From assembly GCA_000503195.1 (NCBI GenBank), contig AYSC01000001.1, positions 62,001-126,000 on the forward strand: a stretch of DNA of 64,000 bases. The letters are read 5' to 3'. The notes under the pieces are model-generated. The model was given only the letters and a program-made list of their open reading frames with translations. It did not search any database and was not told where the DNA came from. Both the position numbers and the translations under genes were made by a program. Shown one piece after another: positions 6,948 through 16,960 of this stretch (its first letter is position 1; the number at the start of each line of letters is the position of its first letter). Origin of the DNA: Blastomonas sp. CACIA14H2 (GTDB lineage Bacteria; Pseudomonadota; Alphaproteobacteria; Sphingomonadales; Sphingomonadaceae).

Positions 6948-9727
6948 TGGTGGCATCGGTATCCGCACTGACCAGTCCGGCCCAGGCAAGCAGCTATTAC
7001 GAAGCCGACGACTATTATGCCGACGGGGGCAAGTCTCCTTCAGCCTGGAACGGCATGGGTGCCGAAAAGCTTGCACTTTCGGGCGATGTCGACCGGGATG
7101 TGTTCCGCCGGATGCTCGAAGGTCAGATCGGTGGGCAGCAGCTCGGGACATACAGGCAGGGCGAGCTCGAGCACCGGCCGGGATGGGATGTGACCCTGAG
7201 TGCGCCGAAGTCGGTATCGATCATGGCCGAAGTTGCAGGCGACCGTCGGCTGATCGGGGCACATGATGCTGCGGTCAGGGCTGCGCTCGCCCATGTCGAG
7301 GCCCATATGGCGGCGACCCGCGTCCGCGCCGATGGGGCTGTGACGCGCAAGGCTACAGCCAATCTCGTCATCGCAAGCTTCCAGCATGGCACCAGCCGCG
7401 CCCAGGATCCCCAGCTTCACACGCATAATGTGATCATGAATGCCACGCAGACCGAAGACGGTTCCTGGCGGAGCCTCGAGCCTCGCGCGATCTATCAGCT
7501 GCAGAAGCAGATCGGTGCCATCTATCGGCAGGAACTGGCGCTCCAGGTGCGCGAGCTCGGCTATGAGATCGATATCGCCAAGGATTCGATGTTCGAGATC
7601 AGGGGCGTTTCTGCCGATGTGATGACCGCCTTCAGCAAGCGAAGTGCCGAGATCGAGGCTGCACTGGCGAATCGCGGATCGACCCGATCGGATGCCAGCG
7701 CCGCTGAAAAGCAGGTGGCTGCCCTTGATACCCGGCAAGCCAAGAAGGCGGTCGACCAAGCTTCGCTGGTTGCTGACTGGCGCGAGACGGCCGACCGAGC
7801 CGGCTTCGGTGCTGCTCAGCGCCATGCCATGGTGAGGGAAGCTCGCATGCGAGCCGGCTTAGCAATTCAGGGCGACGAGAAAGCAATAGCTGCATCGCGC
7901 GCCGTCGCTCATGCAGCCGACAGGCTTGGGGAACGCCAGTCGGTCTTTGCAGCAGCTGCCCTGCACGAAGAAGCGGGACGCGCGGGGATGGGCCGGATAG
8001 GCTATTCGGATATTTCAGCAGCTATCGAAGCAGCGGCTGGAAAAGGTGACATCGAGCCGAGGGCTTTTGTCGACCGCCGCGGCGCCCAGTTTGCTGGATT
8101 TACGACACGCCGTAATATCGAAGCGGAAACCAGGTTATTGCAGATCGAGGCCGATGGTCGCGGCGCATTCGCTCCGATCGCCTCGCCGCTCGCCGCAGCC
8201 AGGGCGGTGGTGATGGCTTCGCGTCGCGCTTCCGATACAGGCCTGCCATGGAATGACGATCAGCTGACAGCCACACGCCAGTTGCTGACGAGCCGCAACC
8301 GGGTCACGGCCGTGCAGGGCTATGCCGGTACCGCCAAGACAACGACGGTTCTTGCAACCTTTGCTCTGGAGGCCCGGTCAAGGGGCGTCCAGGTGGCGGC
8401 GCTCGCGCCGACTGCCTCAGCTGCCATGGTACTGGGTCAGGCTCTCGGGATACGCGGCGATACCGTGGCGCGCCAGCTGCTGCAGCCCGACAGAGTTGCC
8501 GATAGCGGGGCCCAGCTCTGGATCGTGGACGAGGCCTCTCTGCTCTCGGCGCGCGATACGGCAAGGCTGTTCGAGAAAGCCGAAAAACACCATGCCCGGC
8601 TGGTGCTGGTAGGCGATGTCAAGCAGCTGGGTTCGGTCGAGGCAGGCGCTGCCTTTGCCCAGCTCCAGGCTGCCGGGATGGAGACGGCAAAGCTTGAACA
8701 GATCGTTCGCCAGAGCAACCGCGCGGTGAAGGATGCGGTACTCGCCTCGATCGAGGGCGATGCGAGAAAGGCGCTAGCGGCGATCGATCGCGGTGGCGGC
8801 GATATCATCGAACATGCCGACCGAAACGCGCGTTTTGCCGCAATTGCTGCGCGCTATGCCGGGCTCGATTCTCACCGCCGGGAACGCACCATCGTCATAG
8901 AGCCATCGCGCGAAGGCCGCGATGCGCTGACCGCTGAAATCCGTTCGGCGCTTGCCCGTTCGGGCAGCCTGAATGGTCCGTCGCTGACCATTTGGAGTCT
9001 GGTCAACAAGGGACTCACCCGCGCCGAGGCACGCGATCCGCTGAGCTATGACATCGGCGATATTGTCCGCTTCTCCCGCGACTATGCGGACAAGGGCGTG
9101 AAGCGAGGCGAGGCGCTTCGGATCGAAAGCATCGATATGGCCAAAGGCGCAATCGCGCTCGAGGGTGAGGACGGCAAGGCTGTCGACTGGCGGCTGCGCC
9201 AATGGGGTACGGGCGAAGTCCAGGTGTTTGAAAGCCAGCGCCTGGAGCTGCGCGCCGGAGACACCATCCGGTTCACGCGCAACGATCGCGACGCGGGACG
9301 CGTCAATGGTGAACGCGCGCAGGTGCTTCAGGTCGATGCTGATGCCGGCACCGCCACGATCCGGAGCTCGAAGGGCCGGTCACAGACCCTCGATCTCGGT
9401 GCCGCGCGCGACCGGCATATCGCACACGGCTATGTCGATACCGCCTTTGCCGCGCAGGGACGAACAGCAGACCATGTCATCGTCCATGCCGACAGCCGCG
9501 CAACCAACCTGGTTGACCAGAAGAGCTTTTATGTCGGATTATCGCGCGCCAGGCGATCTGCCACCATCGTGACCAACGATCGTGCCAAACTCGTCGCGGC
9601 GATCAATGAACGGGCAGGCACAGTTCAGACAGCACTGAGGCCGACAGCATCGCTCCAGCCGACCGACTTGAAACCATATGTAGCGCGCTCGGAAAATTCT
9701 CTGCTTTCGAAAGAGGCCGGGCTTTGA
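6947..9727 (+). CDS. MobF-family conjugative relaxase-helicase (TrwC/TraA type)
   Basis: 926-aa bifunctional enzyme that nicks oriT, stays attached to the 5' end and unwinds the transferred strand. N-terminal relaxase domain: catalytic tyrosine pairs in SSYYEADDYYADGG, then the HUH metal site in QHGTSRAQDPQLHTHNV. C-terminal RecD-like helicase: Walker A VQGYAGTAKTTTVL, Walker B QLWIVDEASLLS, GDVKQLGSVEAG, and the late THAFAAQG-like motif DTAFAAQGRTADHV. Length fits TrwC-type relaxases. It begins inside the coupling-protein stop codon (TGATG). Confidence 0.95.
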   Translation: MVASVSALTSPAQASSYYEADDYYADGGKSPSAWNGMGAEKLALSGDVDRDVFRRMLEGQIGGQQLGTYRQGELEHRPGWDVTLSAPKSVSIMAEVAGDRRLIGAHDAAVRAALAHVEAHMAATRVRADGAVTRKATANLVIASFQHGTSRAQDPQLHTHNVIMNATQTEDGSWRSLEPRAIYQLQKQIGAIYRQELALQVRELGYEIDIAKDSMFEIRGVSADVMTAFSKRSAEIEAALANRGSTRSDASAAEKQVAALDTRQAKKAVDQASLVADWRETADRAGFGAAQRHAMVREARMRAGLAIQGDEKAIAASRAVAHAADRLGERQSVFAAAALHEEAGRAGMGRIGYSDISAAIEAAAGKGDIEPRAFVDRRGAQFAGFTTRRNIEAETRLLQIEADGRGAFAPIASPLAAARAVVMASRRASDTGLPWNDDQLTATRQLLTSRNRVTAVQGYAGTAKTTTVLATFALEARSRGVQVAALAPTASAAMVLGQALGIRGDTVARQLLQPDRVADSGAQLWIVDEASLLSARDTARLFEKAEKHHARLVLVGDVKQLGSVEAGAAFAQLQAAGMETAKLEQIVRQSNRAVKDAVLASIEGDARKALAAIDRGGGDIIEHADRNARFAAIAARYAGLDSHRRERTIVIEPSREGRDALTAEIRSALARSGSLNGPSLTIWSLVNKGLTRAEARDPLSYDIGDIVRFSRDYADKGVKRGEALRIESIDMAKGAIALEGEDGKAVDWRLRQWGTGEVQVFESQRLELRAGDTIRFTRNDRDAGRVNGERAQVLQVDADAGTATIRSSKGRSQTLDLGAARDRHIAHGYVDTAFAAQGRTADHVIVHADSRATNLVDQKSFYVGLSRARRSATIVTNDRAKLVAAINERAGTVQTALRPTASLQPTDLKPYVARSENSLLSKEAGL

Positions 9728-9825
9728 CTAGCAGTCTTGGTTAACTCGATTCAGAGATTGATACTGAACTGGAAAATTGCGGAACTGGTTGTTTTTTGGC
9801 GGTGTGGTAGACCTATGTCTCTACC

Positions 9826-11628
9826 TCATGCCGAAAGTTTGAGTACGTTCCGGCCAGCACGCTTGGCCGCATATAGCGCCTCGTCAGCTCGTCGCAGCAG
9901 ACTGTCGCTGGTCTCGCCCAGTGTCCATTCGGCAACGCCGATGCTAATGGTGACGGACGGGCTGGCTCTGCCAGCCTCGACCGCACTTCGCACCCGCTCG
10001 GCGACCATCACGGCAATGGCTGCGGTGGCATCCGGCAAAACGATGACGAACTCCTCGCCACCGAAGCGGCCGAGCATATCATCGCCGCGCAATTGGCGGC
10101 TCGCGTCCAGGGCGACCCGCTGAATCACCTGATCGCCCACAATATGCCCGTATTGGTCGTTAATCGCCTTGAAGTGGTCGATGTCGAGCAGCGCTACGGC
10201 CATGGGTCGCCCGTTTTCCAGCGCGATTGCGATCGTCTGTGCCAGATACTGCGTCACGCGACGTCGGTTCGCTACCCCGGTCAGCTGGTCGGTTTCCGCC
10301 AGGATCTGTGCTTCCTTTGCCGCCCGCGCAGCTCTTTGGCCAGCTGCCCTGAGATCGTCCTCGTGGGCCACCTGAGCGGTAATGTCCTGAATGACGCCAA
10401 ACAGCGCCATCGGCCGGTCGTTGCTGATGCCATCGAACTCACCGCGCGACAGGACATGGCGGACCTCGCCATCGGGCCTGATGATCCTGGCGCGGAATTC
10501 GAACCCCTGATGATCCATTATCGCGCGCTCGATGGTCGATGACACCATGGCACGGTCTTCAGGGTGATATGCGTTGATCGCATCTGCATAGGCAGGCGGA
10601 TGATCGTCGGTCAGGCCGTGAATCCGAAAGACCTGGTGTGACCAGGTCACAGTTTCTGTCAGAATGTCCAGCCGCCAGTGCCCGACATTGGCCACGCTCT
10701 CGGCGAGCTGGAGAAGACGGACACTCTCGCTGATCTCATTTACCAGCCGTCGGCGCGCGGCGAGCAGCACCGCGATGGGAAGCGATGAAGCGAACAAGGA
10801 CAGCAGATAGAATTGCAGAAACAGGCTGCGAGCCATCGGATCAGCATCGATGAGCGCCTCCGGACCCGAATGCAGTGTCACGGCGATTGAACTGACAACT
10901 GCGACGACCAGCACGCCACCTGTCGCACCCAACACACCGAGGCGGAACACGGCCGCCAGGATGGTCAGCATTGGCAGAAACAGGAGCGGGAACCTCGATT
11001 GCGAGAACGTGAATATCGCAACCGCGGCCACAATGGCGAACATCGCGGCAATTTGTCCAAGGGTCTGATGCCTTGGCAGCAGCCTGCCTCTGCGCAGCGA
11101 CCAGCCCATAATCAGGATCAGCGGAGTGACCAGTAAAATGCCAAGAAGGTCGGTCGAGAACCATGAAAACCAGAAGACAGGCGTTGGATCGGGCACGATC
11201 ATCGACGCCATCGACGCACTGATCAACGTCGAGCATGCAGCCAGGGTGCAGAAGGTGACGATGTCCGTCGATCTGGCTGCAAATGGTCGCTGGGCGTTGC
11301 TGCGCATGAGTAGCCAAGCAGCCAGCAGAGATTCAGTGACATTTGCTGCCGTGAAACCCAGTGAGATACCGATGCCATTGCCCTGCCCAAGATTGGCGAC
11401 AAGACTGGCGATCGCTCCCGCCAGAATGTGGAGCGGCCAAGTTCGCTTTTCGCTGAGGAGCAGCGCAGCCAACAGTACGCCGCTTGATGGCCACACCGTC
11501 GCAATTCCGTCATGACCCTTTGTAAGAGCAAGTGACGTTACCGCTGCGGTATAATAGGCCAAGCCGGTTGCCAACGGCCAACCCAACACAGGGATCTGCT
11601 TGCTCAAGTTGCCGGAACCGCGAAACAT
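9826..11628 (-). CDS. Diguanylate cyclase with MASE1 and PAS domains
   Basis: About 600-aa membrane sensor predicted to make cyclic di-GMP from two GTP. The N-terminal part (about 1-290) has a series of hydrophobic helices like a MASE1 sensor (TVWPSSGVLLAALLLSEKRTW is characteristic). Next comes a PAS domain (ETVTWSHQVFRIHGLTDDHP ... IIRPDGEVRHVLSRG). The C-terminal GGDEF domain has DQLTGVANRR and the active-site form GGEEF. I prefer ATG 11628; an in-frame TTG lies at 11688. It sits alone between the transfer genes and the secretion cluster, with no EAL domain. Confidence 0.9.
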   Translation of the reverse strand: MFRGSGNLSKQIPVLGWPLATGLAYYTAAVTSLALTKGHDGIATVWPSSGVLLAALLLSEKRTWPLHILAGAIASLVANLGQGNGIGISLGFTAANVTESLLAAWLLMRSNAQRPFAARSTDIVTFCTLAACSTLISASMASMIVPDPTPVFWFSWFSTDLLGILLVTPLILIMGWSLRRGRLLPRHQTLGQIAAMFAIVAAVAIFTFSQSRFPLLFLPMLTILAAVFRLGVLGATGGVLVVAVVSSIAVTLHSGPEALIDADPMARSLFLQFYLLSLFASSLPIAVLLAARRRLVNEISESVRLLQLAESVANVGHWRLDILTETVTWSHQVFRIHGLTDDHPPAYADAINAYHPEDRAMVSSTIERAIMDHQGFEFRARIIRPDGEVRHVLSRGEFDGISNDRPMALFGVIQDITAQVAHEDDLRAAGQRAARAAKEAQILAETDQLTGVANRRRVTQYLAQTIAIALENGRPMAVALLDIDHFKAINDQYGHIVGDQVIQRVALDASRQLRGDDMLGRFGGEEFVIVLPDATAAIAVMVAERVRSAVEAGRASPSVTISIGVAEWTLGETSDSLLRRADEALYAAKRAGRNVLKLSA

Positions 11629-11947
11629 TGGAAACGATTGCCGGAGCTTGGTTAATTTAGTGCTTCTACCACAATCCGTTAATCGCAAATTGTGCTTCGT
11701 TTCAGGTGAACTGCGTGAAAATTATCGTCGGAGCCCAATTGGCTTGCACCGATGAATGCAAGACGATGCTTGCAAACCGCAAAGTCGAAATTGCCGCAGA
11801 TATCCCTAATTGGCAGCGGGAGCGTGGTGCTACGATCGCGGCGCGATCACGGGAGCTGTCCAAAGCGTGCTGGTCCCTCTGCTCTCGAATGCTTCAGTAG
11901 CTGTTTTCCCAGTTTGGCAGGCGAATTTGGCGGCTAGGCTGGAAAGG
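11629..11947. other. Intergenic region, diguanylate cyclase / TolC-like gene
   Basis: About 320 nt between the start of the minus-strand cyclase and the end of the minus-strand TolC-like gene. It should hold the cyclase promoter. I see no gene or strong repeat in it. Confidence 0.4.
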
Positions 11948-13333
11948 CTATCGAGGGCTTCCGCCAAGCGCGGCATAGAGGGCAATTGCTGAATTGAACG
12001 CTTGCTGCCGCGAACTGGCAAGCGCATCCTCGACGGTGAGTCGTTGACGTTCCGCGTCAAGCACGGCCCCAAAATCTTCGGCGCCCTCTGCATATCGAGC
12101 ACGCGCAAGTGCAGCCGTGCGCGCGGCATTGTGCTGCGAGTTTTCGAGCAGGTGGATGCGTTCACCATTTGCCTGCACGGCTCCGATCGCATTTTGGGCG
12201 TCGGCCAGCGCGTTCAGCAGTGCCTTGCGATACAGTTCCACGGTTTCTTGCTGTTCGGCAGATGCTCGATAGACCTGACCCTTGAGACGACCATTGTCGA
12301 AGATCGTCGCCACCATCCGGGCGGCCAGCGCAAAGCCAGGGTTCAAGATTCCGCCGCCCACCGCGCTATCGACGAAAGAGCCGGCCGAAAGCTCGATGTC
12401 GGGCAGAAAGGCTGCGCGTGCGCGATCGACATCACCGTTTGCAGCCTCGATGCGGGCTGCTGCCGCCAGCATGTCGGGCCGCCGGGTGACAAGTGAGGCC
12501 GGCTGGTCTGACCTGAACTGCGGCAACGCGAAATCGGCAAGAGAGGCGGGCTCAAGGTCGAACAGCGGTCCCTCTTCGCCTGCAAGGACTGCGATCGCCT
12601 GAACGGTGCGCGATCGCGCCTCGCGCAGGCGCGACAGGTTGACCGCAATGTCATTGGTTTCGGCTGCCTGAATACCTGCATCAACCTGGCTGACAATCCC
12701 GGCTTCGGCGCGCAGGTTCAATGTTCGTCCGAACTCCCGCGCATTGGCCAATGCCTGATCGGCAATCTTGATCCTGTCACACAGCGCCGCGTATTCGATA
12801 TAGGCCGTGGCGGCAGCGGCTTCGATGGTGAGGCGTGTCGCCTGCGCTTCATACCCGGCAGCGCGGTATCGGGCGAACGCCGCCTTCTTGCTAGCTTTCA
12901 GCCGCCCGGAAAGATCCAGCGTATAGGTAAGGTCGAGGTCACCTGCGACATAGCTGTCGCGAAAGGCATTGTCGCCCGATCCGCCGCGCGCGTTCGATTC
13001 TGCCCGGCTGAAAGCTTCCAGCGTCGGTCCGTTGGCGGATTTGGCGATGCGCAGGTCGGCGGCCGCCTGGGCAATGCGTGCATTGGCTATGGCGATATCG
13101 GTGTTCGCCGCACGCACCTGGGCCAGCAACGCATCGAGACGCGGTGAACCGAAGGCGGCCCAGTCGAGCGGCGCTTGAGCTACACCAATACCGTCTGCAC
13201 CAGCGCCAGGCTGGATCGACCATGTCGCTGACTGGATGTCTGGGGCCACCGCCAGTTGCACGTGCGGCGCACACCCGTTCAGCACAGGTACCGCGGCCAG
13301 CCAAGGTATCGCAACCAGTATCCGTGCTCTCAC
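11948..13333 (-). CDS. TolC/NodT-family outer membrane factor lipoprotein
   Basis: About 461-aa outer membrane efflux channel protein. A signal region ends in a lipobox-like LNGC, as in NodT-type lipoproteins. The body shows the duplicated helical TolC pattern (LDALLAQVRAANTDIAIANA ... ARIAQAAADLRIAKSANGPT in the first repeat, RRPDMLAAAARIEAANGDVDRARA in the second). I chose GTG 13333 because it places the signal peptide correctly after GGGAA; an in-frame TTG lies at 13366. Divergent from the HlyD-like gene, it most likely supplies the outer-membrane exit for that exporter. Confidence 0.9.
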   Translation of the reverse strand: MRARILVAIPWLAAVPVLNGCAPHVQLAVAPDIQSATWSIQPGAGADGIGVAQAPLDWAAFGSPRLDALLAQVRAANTDIAIANARIAQAAADLRIAKSANGPTLEAFSRAESNARGGSGDNAFRDSYVAGDLDLTYTLDLSGRLKASKKAAFARYRAAGYEAQATRLTIEAAAATAYIEYAALCDRIKIADQALANAREFGRTLNLRAEAGIVSQVDAGIQAAETNDIAVNLSRLREARSRTVQAIAVLAGEEGPLFDLEPASLADFALPQFRSDQPASLVTRRPDMLAAAARIEAANGDVDRARAAFLPDIELSAGSFVDSAVGGGILNPGFALAARMVATIFDNGRLKGQVYRASAEQQETVELYRKALLNALADAQNAIGAVQANGERIHLLENSQHNAARTAALARARYAEGAEDFGAVLDAERQRLTVEDALASSRQQAFNSAIALYAALGGSPR

Positions 13334-13496
13334 TTCAGGTTCCCGTGTCTCTTGGGACGCGCGCAACGGCGACCGACATCGGGTCCCCGGATACCAGCCA
13401 TTGGTTACAAAAGCCGAAAGACTGGGTTTTCAGCGCATTAATCACGTTTTGAGGAATTGCGGCTAACCCTGCGCGAATGCATCTGGCCGACTCGAC
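13334..13496. promoter_or_regulatory. Divergent promoter region of the exporter genes
   Basis: About 160 nt between the start of the TolC-like gene (minus) and the HlyD-like gene (plus). Both must be driven from here. I cannot assign specific -35/-10 boxes. Confidence 0.4.
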
Positions 13497-14741
13497 ATGA
13501 ACAGTCCACTCTTCCGTCAGGAGGTTATCGACGCCGGCCGCCAGCGGCTCACCGGCACTGTGGTCGCGGCTGTGCCTCCGTCTGCCCGTGTTTATACAAC
13601 GCTGATCGTCGCCGTTGTGCTCGCTCTGGCACTGCTTCTGACGTTCGGCAGCTATGCACGTAGGGCCCAGGTTCGCGGTGTCATCGCGTATTCTCAAGGT
13701 GTCTCGCGGATCACGCCGCCAGCCGAGGCCAAGGTCGAAAAGGTTCTGGTGCGCGAAGGCCAGGCCGTCGATGCGGGCACGCCGCTGTTGACAGTCTCGC
13801 TCACGCAGGGGCGCGACCCCGGCGGTGAAGGCATTGCCAGCCAGCTGTTGCAGATCGACCGCCAATATGGCGAGCTGCGGCGTCAGAAGGACCTGAGCGG
13901 GCTGCTCGGCTCGACTGAAACGCAGTCGCTCAGGACCCAGCAACAAGGCATCGCCCAATCGCTGGATTCGCTGGTGCGCCAGGAAAAGCTTGTTGCCGAG
14001 CAGGCCCGCCTGGCCGAGGCGCAACTTCAGCGATCGCAGCGGTTGAGCAAGCAGGGTGCGGCGACCAAAGCGGAGCTGGAAGAGCGCCAGGCGGCCTTGC
14101 TGGCACGCAAGCTGGAGCGCGAAACGCTTGCCGAGCGTATCATCGCGCAGCGCGAGGCGCTCAAGACGATCGAAACGCAGATCGCCTCCCGTGCCATAGG
14201 GGCCGATCAGGCCGGTTCGCAACTTGCCGAACGCATGGCGGCCCTTGCCGAACAGCGCGCGCGGCTTCTGCGCCAGGACAGGCTCACATTGACCGCACCT
14301 ATAGCGGGATCCGTCGGTGACCTGGCCGTGCGCCCGGGCCAGCGGGTCGATGCATCGACGGTCATGGCAGCTGTCGTCCCATCTGCCAGCACGCTCGAAG
14401 CTCAGCTCTATGCGCCATCGAGCGCTGTCGGGTTCGTTCGTCCAGGCCAGAAAGTCCGGCTGATGTTCGATGCGTTTCCCTACCAGAAATACGGCACGGG
14501 ATCGGGGACGGTAACTTGGGTTTCCACCGTGCCGACACCGCCGGTGGGCCTCAACCAGACCGGATCGGCCAGCGAGCCGATGTTCCGTGTCCGCGTGAAG
14601 TTCGATGCCAGCGAGACAGCAAGCCGCTTCCGAGCCGGGCAATTGCGCGATGGGATGACCCTGTCTGCCAATCTGATCCTTGAGGACCGCAGCCTCTGGG
14701 AGGTGTTCCTGGAACCCGTGCTGAAGGCGATGAGGTCATGA
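13497..14741 (+). CDS. HlyD-family membrane fusion protein
   Basis: 414-aa periplasmic adaptor of a type I secretion system. A single N-terminal transmembrane helix (about residues 31-52) is followed by a split lipoyl domain (ITPPAEAKVEKVLVREGQAV ... LTLTAPIAGSVGDLAVRPGQRV) around a long coiled coil (about 110-250) rich in Q, E, R and A. The C-terminal beta region includes the typical VRLMFDAFPYQKYG segment. Close relatives are the adaptors of C39-peptidase bacteriocin exporters (CvaA-like). Its TGA overlaps the start of the ABC transporter gene. Confidence 0.92.
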   Translation: MNSPLFRQEVIDAGRQRLTGTVVAAVPPSARVYTTLIVAVVLALALLLTFGSYARRAQVRGVIAYSQGVSRITPPAEAKVEKVLVREGQAVDAGTPLLTVSLTQGRDPGGEGIASQLLQIDRQYGELRRQKDLSGLLGSTETQSLRTQQQGIAQSLDSLVRQEKLVAEQARLAEAQLQRSQRLSKQGAATKAELEERQAALLARKLERETLAERIIAQREALKTIETQIASRAIGADQAGSQLAERMAALAEQRARLLRQDRLTLTAPIAGSVGDLAVRPGQRVDASTVMAAVVPSASTLEAQLYAPSSAVGFVRPGQKVRLMFDAFPYQKYGTGSGTVTWVSTVPTPPVGLNQTGSASEPMFRVRVKFDASETASRFRAGQLRDGMTLSANLILEDRSLWEVFLEPVLKAMRS

Positions 14742-16882
14742 ACCGGATCGAGTGGCCATGGACGCAGGGTATGCGCCCCATGCTTCAGGCCGAAGCTGCC
14801 GAATGCGGGCTGGCATGCCTTGCCATGGTCGCCGCCCATCACGGGCATCGCGTCAATATTGGTGGCTTGCGACGGCAATTCCCGATTTCGATGAAAGGTG
14901 CCACGCTGGCCCAGCTGATCGAGATCGCCTCGCGTCTCGATCTGGCACCGCGTCCCTTGAGGCTTGAACTTGACGAGCTGAGCAAGCTTGTGACCCCCGC
15001 CATACTGCACTGGGACCTCAACCACTTCGTTGTGCTCGAGCGGGTAGAGGCGCGCTCCATCACCATCCTCGATCCTGCGAGCGGGCGGCGCGAGATCGCG
15101 ATGGGGCAGGTCGGGCGGCACTTTACCGGCGTCGCGCTCGAACTGACCCCCACAGCGGATTTCAAGCCGATCGACGCCAGGGTCAACGTGCGCCTTTCAG
15201 ACCTGTGGGGGCGTCTGGTCAACTTCCGTAGTGCCTTTGCCCAGCTGCTGCTGCTGTCGCTACTGTTGCAGATGACAGCACTTGCCCTGCCATTTTTCAT
15301 GCAGCTGACCATCGATGAAGCCATCGGCCAGAGCGACAGCAATCTCGTCATGTTGCTGCTGACCGGCTTCGGGCTCGTCTACGCAATCAACATCCTCATC
15401 AAGGCGCTGCGGTCATGGGTGGTGCTGACGCTGGGACAGATGATCTCGTTCCAGCTGGGGGGCAACATCGTGCGGCACATGCTGCACCTGCCGACACGCT
15501 ATTTCGAAAGCCGCCATGTCGGCGATCTGATGTCGCGGTTGCGCTCGGTCGGCCCCATCCAGTCCATCCTGACCCAGGGCATCGTCAACGCTCTGATTGA
15601 TGCGTTGCTGGCGATCACCACGCTCATTGTGATGGCGCTGATCAGCGTGCAGCTGATGATCGTCACGGTTGCGACCACGTTGCTCTACATCGTGTTCCGC
15701 ACCGCCATCTATCCCGCGATCCGGCGCCGCACCGAGGAAGAGCTGATCGCCGATGCGCATGAAGATACCTATACCATGGAAACGATGCGCTCGATGCGGG
15801 CCATCAAGCTGCATGTGAATGAGGCGGTCCGCGAGGCTGGTTGGCGCAACCGTTATGCGGACGTGATCACTGCCAGCTATCGCACCGAAACCTACCGGAT
15901 ATGGAGCAGGCTGGCCGAAGGCGTGATCACCAACGGCCAGTTTCTGGTGCTCGTTGCCATCGCTGCCCAGGCTGTCATCGCCAATGAGATGACGATCGGC
16001 GTCATGCTCGCGTTCCTCGCCTATCGCGCCAGCTTCATGGACAGTGCGACGTCGCTGATCGACCATGCCGAGCGCTGGCGACTGCTTTCGGTTCATTTGG
16101 AGCGCCTGTCGGACATAGTGTCGGAACGGCGCGAGGATGTGGTGCACAGCATGCCGCGCGAACAGCTCCTCGCCGCACCAGCCATTGTCGCCGAAGACCT
16201 GACATTCGGCTACGACAGCGACCAAAGGCCTGTGTTCACCAATCTGTCCTTCGCAATTCCGGCCGGGAGATTTGTTGCCATTGTTGGTGAATCCGGGGCT
16301 GGAAAGTCCACCCTCATGCGCATTCTACTGGGACTGATGAAGCCGCAGTCCGGCCGACTCCTCATCGACGGACAGCCTTTGGGTCCTACAAACACCAGCG
16401 CATGGCGCGGTCGCATCGCCGCAGTGATGCAGGACGACCATCTTCTGTCTGGGACGTTGGCCGACAATATCTGCTTCTTCGATGAAAAGGGCAAAATGGA
16501 GGATATTGAGTTCGCGGCGCGCATGGCCAGAATTCACGACACGATCATGGCGATGCCCATGGGCTATCAGAGCCTGATCGGCGACATGGGCAATGCCCTG
16601 TCGGCCGGCCAGCGTCAGCGCATTCTGCTCGCGCGGGCGCTCTACCGCGACCCGGATGCGATCTTCCTCGATGAAGGCACTGCCAATCTTGATGAAGAGA
16701 ACGAGGCGGCGATTGCCGACATGCTGGCCAAGCTGCCCATCACCAGGGTCGCGATCACGCATCGGCCGGCGCTGGTCGAACGCGCTGACATTGTGCTGCG
16801 GATGGTGGATGGCCGCATGATGGTCGAGCGCGGCGCTGTGCGAAGCACACCGGAAAGCCAAGCGATCTTGCAGATGGGTTGA
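14738..16882 (+). CDS. Peptidase-containing ABC transporter (C39, CvaB/LcnC-like)
   Basis: 714-aa inner-membrane exporter that removes double-glycine-type leaders and transports the cargo. Domains: C39 peptidase (about 1-140) with Q17, C23 in ECGLACLAM, H96 in LNHFVVLE and D112 in LDPASG, so the catalytic set is intact; six-helix membrane domain (about 165-440); ATPase (about 480-700) with Walker A GESGAGKST, signature LSAGQRQR and Walker B AIFLDEGTANLD. It overlaps the HlyD-like gene by 4 nt. Its natural substrate is predicted to be the GA-leader peptide encoded at 18781-18963. Confidence 0.95.
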   Translation: MNRIEWPWTQGMRPMLQAEAAECGLACLAMVAAHHGHRVNIGGLRRQFPISMKGATLAQLIEIASRLDLAPRPLRLELDELSKLVTPAILHWDLNHFVVLERVEARSITILDPASGRREIAMGQVGRHFTGVALELTPTADFKPIDARVNVRLSDLWGRLVNFRSAFAQLLLLSLLLQMTALALPFFMQLTIDEAIGQSDSNLVMLLLTGFGLVYAINILIKALRSWVVLTLGQMISFQLGGNIVRHMLHLPTRYFESRHVGDLMSRLRSVGPIQSILTQGIVNALIDALLAITTLIVMALISVQLMIVTVATTLLYIVFRTAIYPAIRRRTEEELIADAHEDTYTMETMRSMRAIKLHVNEAVREAGWRNRYADVITASYRTETYRIWSRLAEGVITNGQFLVLVAIAAQAVIANEMTIGVMLAFLAYRASFMDSATSLIDHAERWRLLSVHLERLSDIVSERREDVVHSMPREQLLAAPAIVAEDLTFGYDSDQRPVFTNLSFAIPAGRFVAIVGESGAGKSTLMRILLGLMKPQSGRLLIDGQPLGPTNTSAWRGRIAAVMQDDHLLSGTLADNICFFDEKGKMEDIEFAARMARIHDTIMAMPMGYQSLIGDMGNALSAGQRQRILLARALYRDPDAIFLDEGTANLDEENEAAIADMLAKLPITRVAITHRPALVERADIVLRMVDGRMMVERGAVRSTPESQAILQMG

Positions 16883-16960
16883 ATTGCGAGCAGCAGGTGT
16901 TTGTCACTCATCACCGGACCGCCATTGGCGATTGTTCGACAGCGGCAGATACGCAGCGGG